A stretch of 8,128 nucleotides of DNA from Deltaproteobacteria bacterium (GTDB lineage Bacteria > Desulfobacterota > Desulfarculia > Adiutricales > Adiutricaceae), in assembly GCA_031279155.1 (NCBI GenBank), contig JAITJB010000257.1, forward strand, positions 1-8,128, read 5' to 3'. Positions 5,260 to 8,128 of the stretch are shown piece after piece (position 1 is the first letter of the stretch; every line of letters begins with the position of its first letter). Below the pieces are notes generated by a model, which saw nothing but the letters and a program-made list of their open reading frames with translations, ran no database searches and was not told the origin of the DNA. Both the position numbers and the translations under genes were made by a program.

Positions 5260-6564
5260 ATGGATTTTAATTTTGACAGCCTCCAAAGTTACGCCCAGTC
5301 TTGCTTAAGACTGGCTGAAGCCGCGCTTTCTGATTTTGATAGCCCCAAAGCCGTGGCCGAAGCTACCGAGAGCCTAAATCTCTATCCCAATTTATCGGCT
5401 CTTAAGGCCCCTTGGTCGGTCCGATCGCTTGAGGATTACGAGGGCTTAAACGAGTTAGGCCGGCAGGCCGTGCTCGCCGGCCGCATCTTCTGGGAGCACC
5501 CGGTGGCCGGCGAAGCCACCCGCTTGGGGGTGGGCCGCAAATTTTTATTGACGCCCTCCTTTTTAGTTACGCAAGCTGCGGCCAGGGGCTTAGTTGAAGC
5601 AAAAGAATATAACGATTTACTGCCCATAAATTTAGGCTTTCGGCATCTCATGCAGCCTCTTTTGGAAATTAGCTTACTTGCTGATTGTTTTGGGGTTTCT
5701 CCTGTTGAAGCCATAAGAAACCAAAGGATGCTCATCATTAACGCCTCTGATGACGGCGAAAAGCCCTCCGGGCTCAATCAGGCCATCGCCAAAGCTTTTT
5801 CAAAAATTATGCCCCTAGAAAACATCTTATTTATGACTCAGGCCAGCTTCTACGGCCTTAACCGTCAGAAAGGGGGCTCATGGTACTTTGACCAAAATTC
5901 GCCCAAAAGGCTCCATAACCACGGCCAGATGGTCATGCAAAAGACCATGGAAAACCAGATTTACCACTTAGATGATGTAGGCAATAGCGTCTTTTTAGAT
6001 CGGGCTAGTTTTTTTTCGCTCTTAGATGAGTATGAGGATTTAGTTTCCTATAACATCGAAGATCTGGACTTTTTAACTAGCGCCCTCGACTTAGCCGCCC
6101 TAGGCTTAGCCGTGCGCTTAGGACGCTCAGGTTACGGCATGGTCATGGAGATTATCCTAAATAATCCCCAAAGGCCCATCAAGGGCGGGATGTGCGCCCA
6201 CGATAGCGTTTTAAATCTCGATGTGGTCGTTGAGAGCTTCCGCTTAAGGGATATATCGCCACTAGACATCAAATTTTTAAATAAAAACTTTAACCATTAC
6301 CCGAGGCCGGCCAAGGTCTTGGGCAGCCTTAGGGAGAAGGGGCTATTTATGCCCGTTAAGGTTATTGACGATCGCCTGTACTTTCAGCCGGTCCAGGGGG
6401 ATCTCAATTTTTTGACCCGGACGGCTTTTTTTACCAGGCGAGCCTCGGCTACCATCAACTCCCTTAAGGCTCCGGTGGATATCCCGGCGGCCCTAGCCGC
6501 TATGAAAGCTCAAGATAGTCAAAAGGGTTTTCGCGAGCTCTCTGAGCTCCTCGGGCTTTTATAG
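5260..6564 (+). CDS. Putative UDPGP-like sugar-1-phosphate nucleotidyltransferase, divergent
   Basis: I do not recognise a named family, but the 434 residues follow the order of motifs of UDPGP-type enzymes (UTP-glucose-1-phosphate and UDP-N-acetylhexosamine pyrophosphorylases), which make a UDP-sugar and pyrophosphate. GEATRLGVGRK (84-94) resembles their nucleotide loop GxGTRLGxxxPKG, with Ala for the second Gly and no Pro before the Lys. MLIINASDD (157-165) matches the strand carrying MTS in the family, and ENILFMTQASFYGLN (187-201) the NVxFFxQ segment. HNHGQMVMQK (219-228) is where a Gly/His/Asn substrate loop is expected. MVMEI, then PIKGGMCA and DVVVESFRL (295-329) recall the KVVEK...G...VVEY stretch, and FLNKNFNHY (339-347) the FNTNN motif. 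The start is ATG 5260: an in-frame TAA at 5254-5256 excludes anything earlier, but no Shine-Dalgarno sequence is visible. Fold assignment is an inference by eye; catalytic activity is uncertain because the glycine-rich loop is altered. Confidence 0.5.
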   Translation: MDFNFDSLQSYAQSCLRLAEAALSDFDSPKAVAEATESLNLYPNLSALKAPWSVRSLEDYEGLNELGRQAVLAGRIFWEHPVAGEATRLGVGRKFLLTPSFLVTQAAARGLVEAKEYNDLLPINLGFRHLMQPLLEISLLADCFGVSPVEAIRNQRMLIINASDDGEKPSGLNQAIAKAFSKIMPLENILFMTQASFYGLNRQKGGSWYFDQNSPKRLHNHGQMVMQKTMENQIYHLDDVGNSVFLDRASFFSLLDEYEDLVSYNIEDLDFLTSALDLAALGLAVRLGRSGYGMVMEIILNNPQRPIKGGMCAHDSVLNLDVVVESFRLRDISPLDIKFLNKNFNHYPRPAKVLGSLREKGLFMPVKVIDDRLYFQPVQGDLNFLTRTAFFTRRASATINSLKAPVDIPAALAAMKAQDSQKGFRELSELLGLL

Positions 6565-6620
6565 AACGTAAAATAAGTCGGCTAAATAAAGATAGCCCAA
6601 AACTTTGAGGGAGTTTTAGT

Positions 6621-7388
6621 ATGGATAGTGAAAAGGCCAAACTAAAAGAATTTTGGAACAAAAGGGCTCAGGGCTTTCCAAGATACAACGAGGCCAAAGA
6701 TAGCTACGAAAATTCCATCCTTCAAACAGCTATGGATTTAGGGGTAAACTTTAAAGGCCAAAGAGTTTTGGATGTGGGCTGCGGCAGCGGGATGTATACG
6801 CTTAAAATCGCCTTAATGGCTCAAAGCGTGGTGGCTGTTGATATTTCCGAAGAGATGCTGGAGATTTCCCGCCTAGATAGCCAGAAACTTGGCTTAGAAA
6901 ATATAACCTACGTCTTATCTGATTGGGCTGATTTTGAGCCAAAAGGCCAGTTTGATGTGGTCTTTTGCTCAATGTGCCCGCCTACCAAAGAAGATCCGGC
7001 CAAAGCTAAACTTATTGAAGTCGTTGGCTCCGGGAGCTTAGTTTACATAGGCTTTAAACAGTATACCGATCCCAAACCCCTAGGCATTTTAATCGACCAC
7101 TATAATCTCACCAGGAAGACCTTTCAAAGCGGGCCCGATATGCGCCGCTGGTTAGAAGGGCAAAATCTAAAATATAAGTATGTTGAGCGAAACGGCCATT
7201 GGACCAACGAATATAGCCGGGAAGTTGGCTTAAATTGGTGCCAAAATATGCTTAGCGATCTAGGCTGCCCTAGCCCAGATATAGAACTTATCGAAGAAAC
7301 CCTGAAGCCTTTTTGGATCGATGAGATTAAAAAATACCGGGTTACTACCCCTTACTCAATTGAGCTGATAGTTTACGGTCTAGGCTGA
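6621..7388 (+). CDS. Class I SAM-dependent methyltransferase, first of a tandem pair
   Basis: A 255-residue cytoplasmic protein with a Rossmann-type methyltransferase domain. Motif I is VLDVGCGSGMYT (49-60), the SAM-binding glycine loop; the acidic end of strand beta-2 is VAVDIS (71-76, Asp74 for the ribose hydroxyls); ITYVLSDWADF (95-105) is the motif II region and FDVVFCSMCPP (111-121) follows as strand beta-4. The C-terminal third is not a standard family I can name; it carries SGPDMRRWL, NGHWTNEYSRE and GLNWCQNM. Cysteines 116 and 119 (CSMC), 207 and 216 also occur in the neighbouring copy. A good ribosome binding site, GAGGGAG at 6607-6613, precedes ATG 6621 by seven bases. The gene lies 56 bp after the UDPGP-like gene and 18 bp before its paralog, suggesting one operon. 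The methyl acceptor (small molecule, protein or metal-linked) is unknown. Confidence 0.85.
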   Translation: MDSEKAKLKEFWNKRAQGFPRYNEAKDSYENSILQTAMDLGVNFKGQRVLDVGCGSGMYTLKIALMAQSVVAVDISEEMLEISRLDSQKLGLENITYVLSDWADFEPKGQFDVVFCSMCPPTKEDPAKAKLIEVVGSGSLVYIGFKQYTDPKPLGILIDHYNLTRKTFQSGPDMRRWLEGQNLKYKYVERNGHWTNEYSREVGLNWCQNMLSDLGCPSPDIELIEETLKPFWIDEIKKYRVTTPYSIELIVYGLG

Positions 7389-7406
7389 AAAAGGCTCGGA
7401 GTCGCT

Positions 7407-8128
7407 ATGGCTAGAGAAAGAGGACAGGGTAGGGAGTTTTGGAACAAAAGGGCTCAGGCCTTTCCAAGATACAACGAGGCCAAAGATAGCTACGAAAACA
7501 CAATGCTAAAAGCGGCCATGGATTTAGGGGTAAACTTTAAAGATCAAAGAGTTTTGGATGTGGGCTGCGGCAGCGGGATGTATACGCTTAAGATCGCCTT
7601 AATAGCTCAAAGCGTGGTGGCCGTAGATATCTCCGAAGAGATGCTGGAGATTTCTCACATTGATAGCCAGAAACTAGGCTTAAAAAACATCACCTACGTT
7701 CTATCTGATTGGGCTGATTATGAGCCGCAAAAAGAATCTAGCCAATTTGACGTCGTCTTCTGCTCGATGTGTCCCCCGATGGAAGATGATTTGGCCAAAG
7801 CAAAGCTCATTAAGATTGTAGGTAGCGCAGTCTTAGTTTACATCGGGGCCTACGATTTTACTGAGCCCAAACCCCTTAGTCTTTTAAACGACCATTACGG
7901 CCTTAAACACTTTAGATTTAGAAGCGGGCCTGATATGCGCCGCTGGCTAGATAGCCAAAATCTACCTTACAGATGGGTTAACCAAAAGGGCCATTGGACC
8001 AACGAATACAGCCGAGAAACAGGTATAAACTGGTGCCAAAACATGCTGATCGATTCCGGCTGCCCTAGCCCGGATAGGGTACTAATCGAAAAAACTTTGG
8101 AGCCTTTTTGGCGCGATGAATCTAAGAA
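7407..8128 (+). CDS. Class I SAM-dependent methyltransferase, second copy, 3' end missing
   Basis: Open from ATG 7407 to the window edge, 240 residues plus two bases, so about 15-20 residues are likely missing by comparison with the upstream copy. GGAG at 7398-7401 lies five bases before the start. The N-terminus reads MARERGQGREFWNKRAQ and differs from copy one only before FWNKRAQ. From there a hand alignment gives roughly three quarters identical residues and a 3-residue insertion near residue 110 (EPQKESSQFD against EPKGQFD). The SAM motif VLDVGCGSGMYT, the VAVDIS strand, FCSMCPP, SGPDMRRWL, GHWTNEYSRE and NWCQNM are all kept. Substitutions cluster around the segment after VYIG, which may hold substrate contacts. 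It is translated from the same strand 18 bp behind copy one, so it is very probably cotranscribed. Product specificity is unknown and may differ from the first copy. Confidence 0.85.
   Translation, partial: MARERGQGREFWNKRAQAFPRYNEAKDSYENTMLKAAMDLGVNFKDQRVLDVGCGSGMYTLKIALIAQSVVAVDISEEMLEISHIDSQKLGLKNITYVLSDWADYEPQKESSQFDVVFCSMCPPMEDDLAKAKLIKIVGSAVLVYIGAYDFTEPKPLSLLNDHYGLKHFRFRSGPDMRRWLDSQNLPYRWVNQKGHWTNEYSRETGINWCQNMLIDSGCPSPDRVLIEKTLEPFWRDESK
7437..7591. repeat. Near-identical DNA blocks shared with the first methyltransferase gene
   Basis: Bases 7437-7498 match 6651-6712 over 62 bp with a single mismatch (6673 G against 7459 C), and 7545-7591 match 6759-6805 over 47 bp without a mismatch. 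The offset is 786 bp in both. Between and after these blocks third positions and some residues differ more. This is intragenic homology from a tandem duplication rather than a separate element. Confidence 0.85.

Noticed and set aside
5436..5777. Minus-strand open frame of 113 codons
   Set aside because: It lies antisense within the UDPGP-like gene, has no recognisable motif and is a by-product of codon bias.
6580..6597. GGCTA...TAGCC hairpin between the UDPGP-like gene and the first methyltransferase
   Set aside because: Only five base pairs with an 8-nt AT-rich loop and no T run; too weak to call a terminator.

Overview
The window looks like a chromosomal segment of a strictly anaerobic bacterium of about 50% GC, with compact gene packing. 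The main clue is a CooC-type ATPase, a maturation factor for nickel carbon monoxide dehydrogenase, which implies a CODH or CODH/acetyl-CoA synthase elsewhere in the genome. A DUF362 protein with two [4Fe-4S] clusters also fits an anaerobe. A deltaproteobacterial (Desulfobacterota-like) or other CODH-bearing host is my best guess, at low confidence. No mobile-element, phage, CRISPR or defence gene was seen.

Left part (1-1917): the 3' end of a peptidase S51 (dipeptidase E-like) gene, then a gene-free stretch of about 250 bp built on a 38-bp G/T-rich tandem repeat, then a DUF362-ferredoxin gene read rightward from a GTG at 808. Its stop lies 7 bp from the stop of a convergent gene for a DUF554 membrane protein (1925-2614, minus strand).

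Middle (2615-5259): a 288-bp divergent intergenic region holds a perfect dyad, a direct repeat and a plausible sigma-70 promoter. It is followed by asnS (asparaginyl-tRNA synthetase, complete) and the cooC-like gene. The latter ends in a strong intrinsic terminator.

Right part (5260-8128): a 434-residue protein that I read as a divergent relative of the UDPGP sugar-1-phosphate uridylyltransferases, followed at short spacing by two tandem paralogous class I SAM-dependent methyltransferases. The second is cut by the window edge. These three genes are co-directional with gaps of 56 and 18 bp and may be one transcription unit.

The least familiar material is this last block: an unusual UDPGP-like protein whose start codon lies 12 nt behind a terminator and lacks a clear ribosome binding site, plus a recently duplicated methyltransferase pair with conserved cysteines. 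No defined new system can be proven from the sequence alone. The remaining genes are recognisable housekeeping or conserved families.
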